From Solwaraspora sp. WMMD791 (lineage in GTDB: Bacteria > Actinomycetota > Actinomycetes > Mycobacteriales > Micromonosporaceae), in the NCBI RefSeq assembly GCF_029581195.1, contig NZ_CP120737.1, positions 4,131,001-4,195,000 of the forward strand: 64,000 nucleotides of DNA, read 5' to 3'. Below, in pieces: positions 37,204-47,236 of this stretch; the stretch's first letter is position 1; the number at the start of each line of letters is the position of its first letter. The notes under the pieces were generated by a model. That model worked only from the letters and a program-made list of their open reading frames with translations, had not been told where the DNA came from and did no database searches. The position numbers and the translations under genes were made by a program.

Positions 37204-38525
37204 CAGCGGTCACACCCACCCATCACGGGGTCCAACGAGGCGCCCCCGGCGATCACGTCGGCGAGCAGCCCGCCTTCGGCCATGGCCGGGATCGCCTGGA
37301 GGTTGACGAAGCTCGGTTCGCGGTAGTGCACCCGGTACGGGCGGGTCCCGCCGTCGGAGACGGCGTGCACGCCCAGCTCGCCCCGGGGTGACTCGATGCC
37401 GACGTACACCTGCCCGGGTGGCACCCGGAAGCCCTCGGTCACCAGCTTGAAGTGGTGGATCAGCGACTCCATCGACTGACCCATGATCTTGGCGACGTGC
37501 TCCAGCGAGTTGCCCATACCGTCGACGCCGATGGCCAGCTGCGCCGGCCAGGCGATCTTCTTGTCGGCCACCATGATCGGGCCGGGCTTCAGCCGGTCCA
37601 GCGCCTGCTCGACGATCTTCAGCGACTCCCGCATCTCGGCCATCCGGACCAGGTAGCGGCCCCAGACGTCGGCGGTCGGCGTGGTCGGTACGTCGAACTC
37701 GTAGTTCTCGTAGCCGCAGTACGGCATGGTCTTGCGCAGGTCCCAGGCGAGCCCGGCCGAGCGCAGCACCGGACCGGTGACGCCCAGCGCCAGGCAGCCG
37801 GTGACGTCGAGCACCGCGACGTTCTGCGTCCGCTCCAGCCAGATCGGCTGCCCGGAGAGCAGGTCCTCGTACTCCTTGAGCCGCTTCGGCATCATCTTCA
37901 GGAACTCGCGGATCTTGACGATCGCCTCGTCCGGGATGTCCTGGGCGACCCCGCCGGGACGGACGTAGGCCATGTTCATCCGCAGCCCGGAGACCAGCTC
38001 GAAGATCTCCAGGATGTACTCGCGCTCCCGGAAGCAGTACAGCATGATCGAGATCGCGCCGAGCTCCAGACCGGTGGTGCCCAGCCAGATCAGGTGCGAG
38101 GAGATCCGGTTGAGCTCCATCATCAGCACCCGGATGGTGTTCGCCCGGTCGGTGATGTCGTCGGTGATCCCGAGCAGCTTCTCCACCGCGAGGCTGTACG
38201 CAGTCTCGTTGAAGATCGGCGCCAGGTAGTCCATCCGGGTGACGAAGGTGGTGCCCTGCACCCAGTTGCGGTACTCGAGGTTCTTCTCGATCCCGGTGTG
38301 CAGGTAGCCGACGACCGTCCGGGCCTCCCGGACCGTCTCACCCTCCAGCTCCAGCACCAGGCGCAGTACGCCGTGGGTGGACGGATGCTGCGGGCCCATG
38401 TTGACGATGATCCGCTCGTCGGTGAGCGGGTCGGTGCCACCGACCACGGTGTCCCAGTCCCCACCGGTGACGGTGAAGACCTTGCCCTCGTCGGTGTCGC
38501 GCTCGGTTGCGTATCCGGCGGTCAT
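37203..38525 (-). CDS. nuoD: NADH-quinone oxidoreductase subunit D
   Basis: 440 residues, the 49-kDa subunit forming the quinone-binding site with NuoB. Motifs: [14 protein letters not shown] near 42-55, [12 protein letters not shown], and [10 protein letters not shown] near 382. ATG 38525 overlaps the nuoC stop (ATGA). Confidence 0.97.
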   Translation of the reverse strand: MTAGYATERDTDEGKVFTVTGGDWDTVVGGTDPLTDERIIVNMGPQHPSTHGVLRLVLELEGETVREARTVVGYLHTGIEKNLEYRNWVQGTTFVTRMDYLAPIFNETAYSLAVEKLLGITDDITDRANTIRVLMMELNRISSHLIWLGTTGLELGAISIMLYCFREREYILEIFELVSGLRMNMAYVRPGGVAQDIPDEAIVKIREFLKMMPKRLKEYEDLLSGQPIWLERTQNVAVLDVTGCLALGVTGPVLRSAGLAWDLRKTMPYCGYENYEFDVPTTPTADVWGRYLVRMAEMRESLKIVEQALDRLKPGPIMVADKKIAWPAQLAIGVDGMGNSLEHVAKIMGQSMESLIHHFKLVTEGFRVPPGQVYVGIESPRGELGVHAVSDGGTRPYRVHYREPSFVNLQAIPAMAEGGLLADVIAGGASLDPVMGGCDR

Positions 38526-39268
38526 TGGTAGCTCCTCCGCTTGTCCGGCGGTGGGATCTCGGCGCCCTTGTACTCCACCGGGACACCGCCCAGCGGGTAG
38601 TCCTTGCGCTGCGGGTGGCCTTCCCAGTCGTCCGGCATCAGGATCCGGGTCAGCGCCGGGTGGCCGTCGAAGATCACCCCGAACATGTCGTACGTCTCCC
38701 GCTCCTGCCAGTCGGCGGTCGGGTAGACGGCGGTGACGCTGGGCAGGTGCGGGTCCTCGGCGCTGACCGCCGCTTCGAGCCGGACCCGACGGCGGTACGT
38801 CATCGAGGTCAACTGGTAGACGACGTGCAGTCGGCGCTCGTCGGCACCGAGGTAGTCCACTCCGGAGACCGAGGAGCAGAGCTCGAAGCGCAGCGACTCG
38901 TCGTCGCGCATCACCCGGCACACCTCGGCGATCCGCTCCGGGCGGATGTGCAGGGTCAGCTCGCCCCGGTCGACGATCACCTTCTCGATCGCGTCGGCGA
39001 ACGCCGGGTAGGCCTCCTCCAGCGCGTCGCACACCTCGTCGAAGTAGCCGCCGTACGGCCGCTCGCTGCCGGCCACGGAGGCCCGGCGACGGACCAGGCC
39101 GCCGAAGCCGGAGGTGTCGCCGGAACCCTGGATGCCGAACATGCCACGCCCGGCCGGGCTGGCCGGCGGGTACTCGGCCGGTGCGCCACTGGTCGCCCCG
39201 ACCGGCGGTGCGGCGGCGGGTACGCCGCCACCGGGCTGCTCGCTCGGCGCGTTGGTCGGCCCCGTCAC
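38522..39268 (-). CDS. nuoC: NADH-quinone oxidoreductase subunit C
   Basis: 248 residues, the 30-kDa subunit. The N-terminal 60 residues are Pro/Gly/Ala-rich and not conserved; the core begins near [10 protein letters not shown]. The signature is [19 protein letters not shown] with [13 protein letters not shown] near the end. GTG 39268. Confidence 0.96.
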   Translation of the reverse strand: MTGPTNAPSEQPGGGVPAAAPPVGATSGAPAEYPPASPAGRGMFGIQGSGDTSGFGGLVRRRASVAGSERPYGGYFDEVCDALEEAYPAFADAIEKVIVDRGELTLHIRPERIAEVCRVMRDDESLRFELCSSVSGVDYLGADERRLHVVYQLTSMTYRRRVRLEAAVSAEDPHLPSVTAVYPTADWQERETYDMFGVIFDGHPALTRILMPDDWEGHPQRKDYPLGGVPVEYKGAEIPPPDKRRSYQ

Positions 39269-39299
39269 TGAATCGTCCTTTCGCTGGTCGACGCGGACA

Positions 39300-39977
39300 T
39301 CACTTCAGCCGCTCCCGGACGTGCAGGTGGTTCTGGGCCTTCATCCAGTTCTCGATCCGCAGCTGCTCCTCGCGGCCTTCCCGGACGGCCTGCTCCCACT
39401 CGGCCCGGCGGGTCTTGTCGGAGCGGTACGACGACGGCATCGCCCCGGGGGCGACCACCGGAACGTCACCGCGGGCGCGGCGGGCCTCGAGCATCTTGCG
39501 GCCGTTCGGTCCGAGCGGCTCGTGGCCGATCTTCTCGCGCAGTTTCAGGACCGCGTCGATGAGCATCTCCGGGCGCGGTGGGCAGCCCGGCAGGTACATG
39601 TCGACCGGCACCACGTGGTCGACGCCCTGCACGATCGCATAGTTGTTGAACATGCCGCCGCTGGAGGCACAGACGCCCATCGACAGCACCCAGCGTGGCT
39701 CGGCCATCTGGTCGTAGATCTGCCGCAGCACCGGGGCCATCTTCTGGCTGACCCGGCCGGCGACGATCATCAGGTCGGCCTGCCGGGGCGAGGCCCGGAA
39801 GACCTCCATGCCCCAGCGCCCCATGTCGTAGTGCGGGGCACCGGCCGCCATCATCTCGATCGCGCAGCAGGCCAGCCCGAAGGTCGCACCCCAGACCGAG
39901 GTCTTCCGGGACCAGTTGACCAGCTTCTCCACCGAGGTGAGCAGTACGCCGGCGGGGAGTTTCTCCTCGATTCCCAT
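39300..39977 (-). CDS. nuoB: NADH-quinone oxidoreductase subunit B
   Basis: 225 residues. Carries terminal cluster N2: tandem cysteines in [11 protein letters not shown], plus GVCASSGG and LPGCPPRPE. The C-terminal 50 residues are charged and actinobacterial in type. ATG 39977 behind GGAGGA, 11 nt after nuoA. Confidence 0.97.
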   Translation of the reverse strand: MGIEEKLPAGVLLTSVEKLVNWSRKTSVWGATFGLACCAIEMMAAGAPHYDMGRWGMEVFRASPRQADLMIVAGRVSQKMAPVLRQIYDQMAEPRWVLSMGVCASSGGMFNNYAIVQGVDHVVPVDMYLPGCPPRPEMLIDAVLKLREKIGHEPLGPNGRKMLEARRARGDVPVVAPGAMPSSYRSDKTRRAEWEQAVREGREEQLRIENWMKAQNHLHVRERLK

Positions 39978-39987
39978 GGTTCCTCCG

Positions 39988-40353
39988 TCAGTCCCAGTCG
40001 AGCCCGCCGCGCCGCCACTCGTACACGTAGGCGACCGAGACGGCGACGATGAACAGCGAGACCGCGACGTACCCGAACGCGCCGAGCGGATCGAGCGAGA
40101 CCGCCCACGGGATCAAGAAGATGATCTCGATGTCGAAGATGATGAACATCATCGCGGTCAGATAGAACTTGATCGGGATCCGACCGCCGCCGACCGGCTC
40201 CGGACTCGGCTCGATGCCACACTCGTACGCTTCGAGCTTCGCCCGGTTGTAGCGCAACGGTCCGGCCAGCCGGGCGGCGGCCACCGAGAACAGCGCGAAG
40301 GCCGAGGCGAGGGCGAACACCCCGACGATGGGTATGTAAGGCGAGAGCGACAT
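39988..40353 (-). CDS. nuoA: NADH-quinone oxidoreductase subunit A
   Basis: 121 residues, three membrane helices, with [11 protein letters not shown] between helices 1 and 2 (cysteine of the quinone-site loop) and [17 protein letters not shown]. First gene of the 14-gene operon; the promoter must lie in 40354-40493, where no consensus is obvious. Confidence 0.97.
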   Translation of the reverse strand: MSLSPYIPIVGVFALASAFALFSVAAARLAGPLRYNRAKLEAYECGIEPSPEPVGGGRIPIKFYLTAMMFIIFDIEIIFLIPWAVSLDPLGAFGYVAVSLFIVAVSVAYVYEWRRGGLDWD

Positions 40354-40493
40354 GGGCTTCTCCTGCTCGTCCTTCCCTGCCCGCGGTCAGTTTCCAGCGA
40401 TCCAGCGTGTTGACTGCCCGGGTCGGGCACCCTTGCCCGCCCCGGTGGTTGCTGCGGTGGGCCGGTGCCGGCCCGGTCGTGCTCGTGGTGGCG

Positions 40494-41762
40494 TCACACG
40501 GCGGGAGCCACCTTGGTCATCGCGTTGATCATCCGGTCCATGGCATCCCCACCCCGTGGATCGGTGAGGTTCGCCAGCAACTTGAGGACGAACCGCATGA
40601 GTGTCGGATGCGGCATGCCGTGTTTGGTGGCGATCCGCATGATCTGCGGATTGCCGATCAGCTTCACGAAGATGTTGCCGAGCCGGTAGTAGCCGCCGTA
40701 CCGGATCTTCAACTCGGCCGGGTACTGCGCCAGCGCGCGCTCCCGGTCGGCACCGGCGGACCGGGCCAGCGCCTGCACCGCGACCTCGGCGGCCAGCTCA
40801 CCGGACTCCATCGCGTACGCGATGCCTTCACCGTTGAACGGGTTGACCATACCGCCGGAGTCGCCGACCAGCAGGACTCCGCGGGTGTAGTGGGGCACCC
40901 GGTTGAAGCCCATCGGCAGCGCGGCGCCGAGAATCGGACCGTCGGCGTTGGCCTCGTCGGCCAGCCCCCAGTCCGCCGGGGTGCTGCCGAGCCAGTCGGT
41001 CAGCATCCGCCGGTAGTTGGTCTTACCGAAAGCCGACGACGAGTTGAGCACGCCGAGGCCGACGTTGACCCGGCCGTCGCCCATGCCGAAGATCCAGCCG
41101 TAGCCGGGCAGCAGCCGGTCGCCGCCCTCGCGGCTGCGCAGCTCCAGCCAGGACTCCAGGTAGTCGTCACGATGGCGGGGGGAGCGGTAGTAGCGGCGGA
41201 CCGCGACGCCGAGCGGCCGGTCCTCCCGCTTGGCGAGCCCCATGGCCAGCGGGAACCGGCCGGAGACACCGTCGGCGGCGACGATCAGCGGAGCCCGGAA
41301 GGTCGTCGGTTGCTTGTCCGGGCCCACCTCGGCGGTGACCCCGACCGCCCGGCCGGTGTCGTCCAGCACCGGAGCGACCACGTTGGTGCCGGTGTGCAGC
41401 AGCGCGCCGGCCTCGACCGCCCGGCTGGCCAACAGGTCGTCGAAGTCGAGCCGGGTCCGCACCAGGCCGTAGTTGGGGAAGCTGGCCAGGTCGGGCCAGT
41501 CGAGCTCGAGCCGGATCCCGCCGCCGATCACCCGTAGGCCCCGGTTGTGCAGCCAGCCGGCCTCCGGCGAGGTGTCCACACCGAGCTTGATCAACTGCTT
41601 GACGGCACGCGGGGTGAGCCCGTCGCCGCAGACCTTCTCCCGGGGGAAGTTCGTCTTCTCCAGCAGCAGCACCCGTACACCGTGTCGGGCGAGGTGGTAG
41701 GCGGTCGCGGATCCACCTGGGCCCGCGCCGACGACGATGACGTCGGCTTCGGTGTCGCTCAC
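40494..41762 (-). CDS. menJ: Menaquinone reductase MenJ-like (geranylgeranyl reductase family)
   Basis: About 422 residues. FAD-binding GxGxxG in VIVVGAGPGGSATAYHLARH at the N-terminus, KVCGDGLTP, then VLLVGDSGGMVNPFNGEGIA near 285-304, the pattern of geranylgeranyl-reductase flavoproteins. In mycobacteria MenJ saturates one isoprene unit of menaquinone. Position upstream of nuo and downstream of menG fits. GTG 41762 behind GGAGGTGG is preferred over GTG 41768. Confidence 0.88.
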   Translation of the reverse strand: MSDTEADVIVVGAGPGGSATAYHLARHGVRVLLLEKTNFPREKVCGDGLTPRAVKQLIKLGVDTSPEAGWLHNRGLRVIGGGIRLELDWPDLASFPNYGLVRTRLDFDDLLASRAVEAGALLHTGTNVVAPVLDDTGRAVGVTAEVGPDKQPTTFRAPLIVAADGVSGRFPLAMGLAKREDRPLGVAVRRYYRSPRHRDDYLESWLELRSREGGDRLLPGYGWIFGMGDGRVNVGLGVLNSSSAFGKTNYRRMLTDWLGSTPADWGLADEANADGPILGAALPMGFNRVPHYTRGVLLVGDSGGMVNPFNGEGIAYAMESGELAAEVAVQALARSAGADRERALAQYPAELKIRYGGYYRLGNIFVKLIGNPQIMRIATKHGMPHPTLMRFVLKLLANLTDPRGGDAMDRMINAMTKVAPAV

Positions 41763-41851
41763 AGCCACCTCCCATTCACCTCCGGGCCGCTCGTGAAATG
41801 CTTCACAAGCCGTCTCGGGGTGAGTCTAGAACCGTTAACAGGGCGGCAATC

Positions 41852-41869
41852 GGTTAGGCGACCCTAACC
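41852..41869. promoter_or_regulatory. Palindrome upstream of menJ
   Basis: GGTTAGG-CGAC-CCTAACC, a perfect 7-bp inverted repeat about 90 nt upstream of menJ, in a lower-GC stretch. It is a plausible repressor operator; the binding protein is unknown. Confidence 0.4.
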
Positions 41870-42034
41870 CTGCGAGGTAGCGACCCCGGCGGGTGACCGA
41901 CGACACGGAACCTCCCATCGACGGACACCGAGGAGTAACCGGACCGCGACACCGCCACCGGAAACGGGAGATTCAGCCACGCCCGCGTGGCGGGTCCGTA
42001 CCGGCTACGCCCGGCTCTGCCGGGTCGAGACCGG

Positions 42035-42745
42035 CTATACCCGGGTCGCCCGGTGCAGCGCCACGATGCCGCCGGTCAGGTTGCGCCACTGCACCGACCG
42101 CCAGCCCGCCGTGCCGATCCGCCCGGCCAGCGCCGCCTGGTCCGGCCACTGCCGGATCGACTCGGCCAGATAGACGTACGCCTGCGGGTTGCTCGCCACC
42201 GCACGCGCCACGGTCGGCAACGACCTCATCAGGTAGGACAGGTAGACGGTCCGGAACGCCGGGTTGGTCGGCTGGGAGAATTCGCAGACCACCAGGCGCC
42301 CACCGGGCCGGGTCACCCGGGCGAACTCGGCCAGCGCGGCACCGGTGTCCACCACGTTGCGCAACGCGAAGGAGATTGTCACCGCGTCGAAGGTGGCGTC
42401 CGGGAACGGCAGCGCGAGGGCGTCACCGGCGATCAGCGGCACCTGTGGGCGGGCCCGGCGACCGGCCCGCAGCATCCCCAGCGAGATGTCCGAGCCGACC
42501 GCCCACACCCCGTCGCGGCCCAGTTCGGCGGTCGACACCCCGGTCCCCGCCCCGACATCGAGGACCTTGTCGCCGGGACGCAGCTCGGCGGCCGCCCGGG
42601 TGGCCCGACGCCACCGACGGTCCTGGCCGAAGGAGATCACTGTGTTGGTCAGGTCGTAACGGCCGGCCACCCCGTCGAACATCGCGGCGACCTCGGCCGG
42701 TTGTTTGTCCAGGCTGGCGCGGACGGCAGGCGGATTCTGGTTCAC
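42035..42745 (-). CDS. menG: Demethylmenaquinone methyltransferase
   Basis: 236 residues of the UbiE/MenG family. SAM-binding [12 protein letters not shown] near 63-74; family motifs [20 protein letters not shown] and [15 protein letters not shown]. Adds the ring methyl that turns demethylmenaquinone into menaquinone, the last step in both menaquinone routes. GTG 42745, 18 nt behind the LPVTG-protein gene. Confidence 0.93.
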   Translation of the reverse strand: MNQNPPAVRASLDKQPAEVAAMFDGVAGRYDLTNTVISFGQDRRWRRATRAAAELRPGDKVLDVGAGTGVSTAELGRDGVWAVGSDISLGMLRAGRRARPQVPLIAGDALALPFPDATFDAVTISFALRNVVDTGAALAEFARVTRPGGRLVVCEFSQPTNPAFRTVYLSYLMRSLPTVARAVASNPQAYVYLAESIRQWPDQAALAGRIGTAGWRSVQWRNLTGGIVALHRATRV

Positions 42746-42763
42746 ACCTTCGCACTCTGCCAG

Positions 42764-44071
42764 CTACCGGCGGCGACCGGCGGAGCGGGTCCCGACCACT
42801 CTCACCAGCATCCCGAGCAGCACCGCGACCAGGCCGAGCCCGACGAGTGTGGCGACCGACGGCCCGGTGACCGGCAGCCCGTCGACGCCGGGCGGCGCGG
42901 TCAGCACCGTGAACGTGTCCTGGTTGTCGCTCGGATCGACGTCCACGGCGGTGGCGGCCACCGCGCCCGCCGGCAGGACCGTCGGCGTGGTGACCGGGTC
43001 GCCCGCCGCCAGCGCCACCGGGTCGGCCACCTCGGCGATCGCCGCCGTGACGACGCCGCCGGTGAGCACGGCCGGCGCCGGGGCGCCCGCTCCGACCCGG
43101 ACCGGGTGGGTGAAGACCATCGCCGAACCGGTCTGCGCCGATCTCGTGGCCAGGACGAGTTCGGGGTACGCGCAGGTGGCCTCGGCACCGTCGGCCGCGT
43201 ACCGGCAGCCTGCCAGGGTCTCGGCGAACGTCACGTGCTCGGGCAGCCGCACGGTGAGCGTGATCCCGGTCACCGGCACCGTGCCGACGTTGCCCACCTC
43301 GTACCGCAGCGCGGTGGTGTCGCCCGGGGCCACCGTCGCCGCCGGGTCGTCGGGCAGGTACGGCACGTCCCACGCCCGCACGTAGACGTCGGTGACCGGC
43401 GACCCGGCGATGCTCACCGGGGCCTGCGCGCTGTCGTTGGCCGGGTCGGGGTCGCGACCGTCGTGGCGCACCGTCGCCCGGAGCACACCGATCCGCACGC
43501 CAGCGCCGATCCACGGCCGGATCCTGGTCTCCAGCCGGATCGAGCGACCGGCCGGCAGGTCGGCCAGCGCGCACTCGCCGGCCACCGGGATGTCGTAGTG
43601 CGGGTTGGGCGACGTGGGGTCCGGCGACGGCGGATCGTAGGGCGGCATCGTCCCGGGCAGGGTGTCACAGAAGTGGATGGTGCCGGCGTCGACCGCTTCG
43701 CTGTCCACCCTCGACTCGCTCAGGTCCAGGATGACCCCGCGGGCCGTGCCGGGCCCGTGGTTGGTCACCGTGATCACCGTCGACTTGTAGCCGGGCGCGT
43801 TGATCGTGGCACCGGTGATCCGTACCGCCAGATCGGCCCCGGCGGCCGGGCTCCCGGCAAGATCGGCACCAGGGCTCCCGGCCGGATCGACGTCCGGGGA
43901 GACCGGCGTGGTGACGGGCGTGGCGACGGGTTCCGAGGGAGCCGGGTCGGCCGGGGCAGGGGTGGCAGCGGCCGACCCGACCCCGGGGGCGAGGGCGACG
44001 CACATGCCGGCGGTCACGAACGCGACGGTTGCCGTACGCCGGACCGCTGGCAGTTTCCGGTTCCAGACCAT
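42764..44071 (-). CDS. LPXTG-anchored surface protein with DUF11-like repeats
   Basis: 435 residues. Signal peptide (VRRTATVAFVTAGMCVALA, cut near GSAAA), a Pro/Ala linker, then two DUF11-like beta-sandwich repeats (VRITGATINAPGYKSTVITV and ALRYEVGNVGTVPVTGITLT). The C-terminus is a full sorting signal: LPVTG, hydrophobic segment VATLVGLGLVAVLLGMLV, then RSAGRRR. A sortase should link it to peptidoglycan. ATG 44071 is probably leaderless. menG follows at 18 nt, an unexpected co-transcription. Confidence 0.85.
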   Translation of the reverse strand: MVWNRKLPAVRRTATVAFVTAGMCVALAPGVGSAAATPAPADPAPSEPVATPVTTPVSPDVDPAGSPGADLAGSPAAGADLAVRITGATINAPGYKSTVITVTNHGPGTARGVILDLSESRVDSEAVDAGTIHFCDTLPGTMPPYDPPSPDPTSPNPHYDIPVAGECALADLPAGRSIRLETRIRPWIGAGVRIGVLRATVRHDGRDPDPANDSAQAPVSIAGSPVTDVYVRAWDVPYLPDDPAATVAPGDTTALRYEVGNVGTVPVTGITLTVRLPEHVTFAETLAGCRYAADGAEATCAYPELVLATRSAQTGSAMVFTHPVRVGAGAPAPAVLTGGVVTAAIAEVADPVALAAGDPVTTPTVLPAGAVAATAVDVDPSDNQDTFTVLTAPPGVDGLPVTGPSVATLVGLGLVAVLLGMLVRVVGTRSAGRRR

Positions 44072-44079
44072 GGCGACGT

Positions 44080-44085
44080 AGCGTA
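44080..44085 (-). promoter_or_regulatory. -10 element of the surface-protein/menG transcript
   Basis: TACGCT on the minus strand, 8 nt before ATG 44071, no ribosome site. Confidence 0.45.
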
Positions 44086-44130
44086 GTCATCGAACTCACT
44101 GAATGCACGCCCGACACCCGGACACACGTC

Positions 44131-44157
44131 GGGCGGGGTGGTTGAACCACCCCGCCC
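44131..44157. terminator. Strong hairpin, probable bidirectional terminator
   Basis: GGGCGGGGTGG / CCACCCCGCCC, 11-bp perfect stem with a five-base TTGAA loop and no T tract. It lies upstream of the surface-protein gene and may end transcripts read from the mqnC side. Confidence 0.45.
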
Positions 44158-44480
44158 GCCGCGCCGTGCGTTATGTAGACGGCCCCCGCGGGCCGCTGGA
44201 GTACCCTTCCGGCAACCCGCCCTGGGGGACGTGACCAGCACCGACAGGGGGCGTCGGCGCGGCGCGGGTGGCTGCCGGAACGTTGTTGACGGCGACGTTA
44301 GCGGCCGGCCCGCAGCTTCGCGCGCCTCGTGATCAACACGTTATGGCCCTCTGACCTAAGGTGCGCGCGCCCTCCGCCACATCGACAGCGGTACGCACCA
44401 CAACCGGCCGAGCGCGAACGCCGTACCGATGAAGCCTGCTCGTCCGGTCGGTCACCAGGCTCCCCCCGATCAGAGGAGAA
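44158..44480. other. Noncoding gap, nothing recognised
   Basis: About 320 nt between the hairpin at 44131 and the mqnC terminator. No frame has a credible start, ribosome site and codon bias. There is no tRNA or known riboswitch shape. A TGAACC-N16-CGTGCG match on the plus strand at 44143-44170 would point into it (see findings). Confidence 0.5.
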
Positions 44481-44499
44481 CGGCCCGCTCAGCGGGCCG
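44481..44499 (-). terminator. Hairpin after mqnC
   Basis: CGGCCCGC / GCGGGCCG with loop TCA, 25 nt past the mqnC stop; no T tract. Confidence 0.6.
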
Positions 44500-44523
44500 A
44501 CGCCCCGGCGGTGGGCGGCGACG

Positions 44524-45714
44524 TCAGCGGGCGTCGACCAGCGGAAGATCCCGTCGGGCGCCACCGCCGGGCAGGGCGATCGACGAGAAGTGCGACACCA
44601 CCCGGTCGTCGGTCGGGTCGTCCGCCGGGGTGTGGTGCACCGCGAGGTGGCGGTACTCGGTGTCGCGCTGTGCCGGGATCCGGCCGGCCGACCGGATCAT
44701 CCAGATCAGCTCGTGCAGGTTCGACCGGTGCCGGGCACCGGCGGAGGAGATCACGTTCTCCTCCAGCATGATCGAACCCAGGTCGTCGACGCCCATGTGC
44801 AGTGCCAACTGCCCGACGTCCTTGCCGGTGGTCAACCAGGATGCCTGCAGATGCGCGACCTGGTCGAAGAAGAGCCGCGACACCGCGATCATGCGCAGGT
44901 ACTCCAGGGTCGTCGCCTGGGTGCGGCCCTTCAGGTGGTTGTTCTCCGGCTGGTAGGTCCACGGAATGAACGCCCGGAAGCCACCGGTGGAGTCCTGGAC
45001 GTCCCGGATCATCCGCAGGTGCTCGATCCGCTCGGCGTTGGTCTCCCCGGTGCCCATCATCATCGTCGCGGTCGATTCGATGCCGTGCCGGTGCGCCAAC
45101 TCCATCACCTCGAGCCAGCGCGCGCCCGACTCCTTGAGTGGCGCGATCGCCCGACGCGGCCGTTCCGGCAGCATTTCGGCACCGGCCCCGGCGATCGAAT
45201 CCAAACCCGCCGCCTTGATCCGGGCAATCGCCTCGTCCAGGGTGACACCGGATACTCTGGCCATGTGCAGAATCTCGCTCGGGCCGATCGAGTGGATCAC
45301 CAACTGCGGGTACGCGGACTTCACCGCGCCGAACAGTTCCTCGTAGTACTCGACGCCGAAGTCAGGGTGATGCCCGCCCTGCAGCATCACCTGGGTCGCG
45401 CCGAGCTCGACCGCTTCGCCACAGCGACGCAGGATCTCCTCGGTCGGGTGGGCCCAGCCTTCGGCGTGCTTGGGTGCGCGGAAGAACGCACAGAACCGGC
45501 ATGCGGTGACGCAGACGTTGGTGTAATTGATGTTGCGATCGATCAGGTACGTCACGACGTTGTCCGGGTACCGGCGACGGCGTACCGCGTCCGCGGCCTC
45601 ACCGAGGGCATGAAAGGGCGCATCGGTGTAGATCAGCAGCGCCTCCTCGGGGGTGATCCGGCCACCGTCGGCGCCACGCTGCAGGATGCTGTCGATCTCC
45701 CGGCTGGTAGTCAC
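44524..45714 (-). CDS. mqnC: Cyclic dehypoxanthinyl futalosine synthase
   Basis: 396 residues, radical SAM enzyme of the futalosine menaquinone pathway. The cluster motif CVTACRFCAFF (CxxxCxxC) is near residue 68-78, preceded by NINYTNV. Other family features: LQGGHHPDFG, SIGPSEI and TMMMGTGET. It cyclises dehypoxanthine futalosine. GTG 45714 lies 6 nt behind TACGCT and is probably leaderless. It diverges from the GT39-like gene. mqnA is 11 kb away; mqnB and mqnD are not in the window. Confidence 0.95.
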   Translation of the reverse strand: MTTSREIDSILQRGADGGRITPEEALLIYTDAPFHALGEAADAVRRRRYPDNVVTYLIDRNINYTNVCVTACRFCAFFRAPKHAEGWAHPTEEILRRCGEAVELGATQVMLQGGHHPDFGVEYYEELFGAVKSAYPQLVIHSIGPSEILHMARVSGVTLDEAIARIKAAGLDSIAGAGAEMLPERPRRAIAPLKESGARWLEVMELAHRHGIESTATMMMGTGETNAERIEHLRMIRDVQDSTGGFRAFIPWTYQPENNHLKGRTQATTLEYLRMIAVSRLFFDQVAHLQASWLTTGKDVGQLALHMGVDDLGSIMLEENVISSAGARHRSNLHELIWMIRSAGRIPAQRDTEYRHLAVHHTPADDPTDDRVVSHFSSIALPGGGARRDLPLVDAR

Positions 45715-45720
45715 GCATGA

Positions 45721-45726
45721 AGCGTA
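45721..45726 (-). promoter_or_regulatory. -10 element of mqnC
   Basis: TACGCT on the minus strand, spaced 6 nt from GTG 45714. Confidence 0.45.
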
Positions 45727-45758
45727 CTGCCCTGGTGGAGGAGAGACAGAGCCACCGG

Positions 45759-47207
45759 ATGACCCTGCTCCGTCGACACCTGCCCATCGTGATCCTGCTC
45801 GCCGCCGGAGTCGCGCTGCGCGTCGCCTACCTGATGGCGTACCAGCCGGCCTTCTGGTTCCACGGCGACAGCGGCGCCTACCTGTTGATGCTCGACCAGC
45901 CACTGGAGCCGCACCCGAACCGGCCGCTCGGCTACGTCCTGCTGCTGGCCGCGCTGGAGCCGACCCGCACCCTCGCCGCCGTCGCCGGCGTCCAGCACCT
46001 GCTCAGCCTGCTGCTCGCGGTCGGCCTGTACGCCCTGCTGCTGCACCGGGGAGTCGCCCGGTGGCTGGCCACGCTCGCCGCCGTACCGGTGATCTTCGAC
46101 TCCCTGGTCCTCACCATGGGTCACTACCTGCTGCCCGACCTGCTCTTCATGGTGTTGTTCGCCACTGCCGTCGGCGCGCTGCTCTGGTCTCCCCGGCCGG
46201 GCCTGGTCGCCGCGATCGTCTCCGGCGGCCTGATCGCCGTCGCCTGGGTGACCAAACCCACGGCCCTGCCGGTCGCCCTGCTACTGGCGATCTATCTGGT
46301 CGTACGGCGGGTCGGCTGGCGTCCGGTGGTCGGCTACCTGGTCGCCTTCGCCGTGCCGTACGTCCTGGTGATGGTCTGGGTCGGTGACCGGCAGAGCGTC
46401 TACGGCGCGCAGAGCGGCACCGCCCTGTACGGCCGCGCCGCGATGATCGCCGACTGCGACCGGATCGAGCTGACCGACGAGGAACGTATCGCCTGCCCCG
46501 ACCAGCAGCTCGGGCAGCGGTGGGACCGCGCGGACGCCTTCTTCTGGCGGCGGCCCGCCCGGCTCGGCGACTGGGTCTACACCGACGAGGGCACCCGGGT
46601 GCTGACCAGTTTCTCCCGGTCGGTGATCCGCCAGCAGCCCGGTGACTACCTGGCGACCGTCGGCAAGGAGAGCGCGGCGCACTTCGTGCCGGGCCTGTAC
46701 CTCGGGCCGATGAACGACTGCCTACGGCAGCGGCTGGTGCCGCCGGTACGGTTCCGCTCCGCGGAGGTCCGCGTCGCGGACCACTGCCCGCCCGCCCAGG
46801 CCTCCGCCGACTATCATCCGCAGGTCGCCGAGCCGGCGGTGGCACCCCCGGCCACCGCGCTCAGCCGGGCCCTGCACTGGTACGGCACCTGGACCCGGGG
46901 CATTCCGGTGGTGCTGTCGCTGGCGGTGCTGTTGACCATCGCCGCGCTCGTCGCCGGCCGCCGGGTCGCCGGCTGGATCCGGCTCGACACGGTCCTGCTG
47001 GTGATCGCCGGTCCGGGTCTGGCCGTGTTCACCGTGGCGATCGGCATGTACGAACCCCGCTACGCGTTGCCGGCCCTGCCGCTGGCGGCGGCTGCGGCCG
47101 CGTTGGCCGCACAGGGTCTGATCCACCGCGATTCGCCGGGCACCCCGACAGCGGCCGACCACGCCGACAAGGGAGCACAGTCGGACTCCGACAAGGAAAC
47201 ACAGTAA
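45759..47207 (+). CDS. GT39/ArnT-like membrane glycosyltransferase
   Basis: 482 residues, about ten membrane segments. The first luminal loop FWFHGDSGAYLLML carries the acidic residue after the first helix expected in GT-C enzymes (PMT/ArnT type), which use polyprenyl-phosphate sugars. The C-terminus is hydrophilic (DKGAQSDSDKETQ) and made by a 24-bp repeat. ATG 45759 is chosen, since ATG 45717 would overlap the mqnC promoter; the ribosome site is weak either way. Precise donor and acceptor unknown. Confidence 0.75.
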   Translation: MTLLRRHLPIVILLAAGVALRVAYLMAYQPAFWFHGDSGAYLLMLDQPLEPHPNRPLGYVLLLAALEPTRTLAAVAGVQHLLSLLLAVGLYALLLHRGVARWLATLAAVPVIFDSLVLTMGHYLLPDLLFMVLFATAVGALLWSPRPGLVAAIVSGGLIAVAWVTKPTALPVALLLAIYLVVRRVGWRPVVGYLVAFAVPYVLVMVWVGDRQSVYGAQSGTALYGRAAMIADCDRIELTDEERIACPDQQLGQRWDRADAFFWRRPARLGDWVYTDEGTRVLTSFSRSVIRQQPGDYLATVGKESAAHFVPGLYLGPMNDCLRQRLVPPVRFRSAEVRVADHCPPAQASADYHPQVAEPAVAPPATALSRALHWYGTWTRGIPVVLSLAVLLTIAALVAGRRVAGWIRLDTVLLVIAGPGLAVFTVAIGMYEPRYALPALPLAAAAAALAAQGLIHRDSPGTPTAADHADKGAQSDSDKETQ

Positions 47208-47236
47208 GGCCCCGACAGGGAAGCGCAGTAATCGTA
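47165..47236 (+). repeat. Three imperfect 24-bp tandem repeats
   Basis: Units at 47165, 47189 and 47213, each starting CGACA(A)GGG/A and containing CRCAGT. The first two encode the tail of the GT39-like protein; the stop codon falls in the second unit and the third is untranslated. Confidence 0.75.

Noticed and set aside
44158-44480. Riboswitch (c-di-AMP or SAM type) in the gap before mqnC's end
   Set aside because: No consensus core was found, and no gene lies downstream on the plus strand to be controlled.
44298-44564. 88-residue ORF upstream of the surface-protein hairpin
   Set aside because: It overlaps the mqnC 3' end and terminator on the same strand without ribosome site or family pattern.
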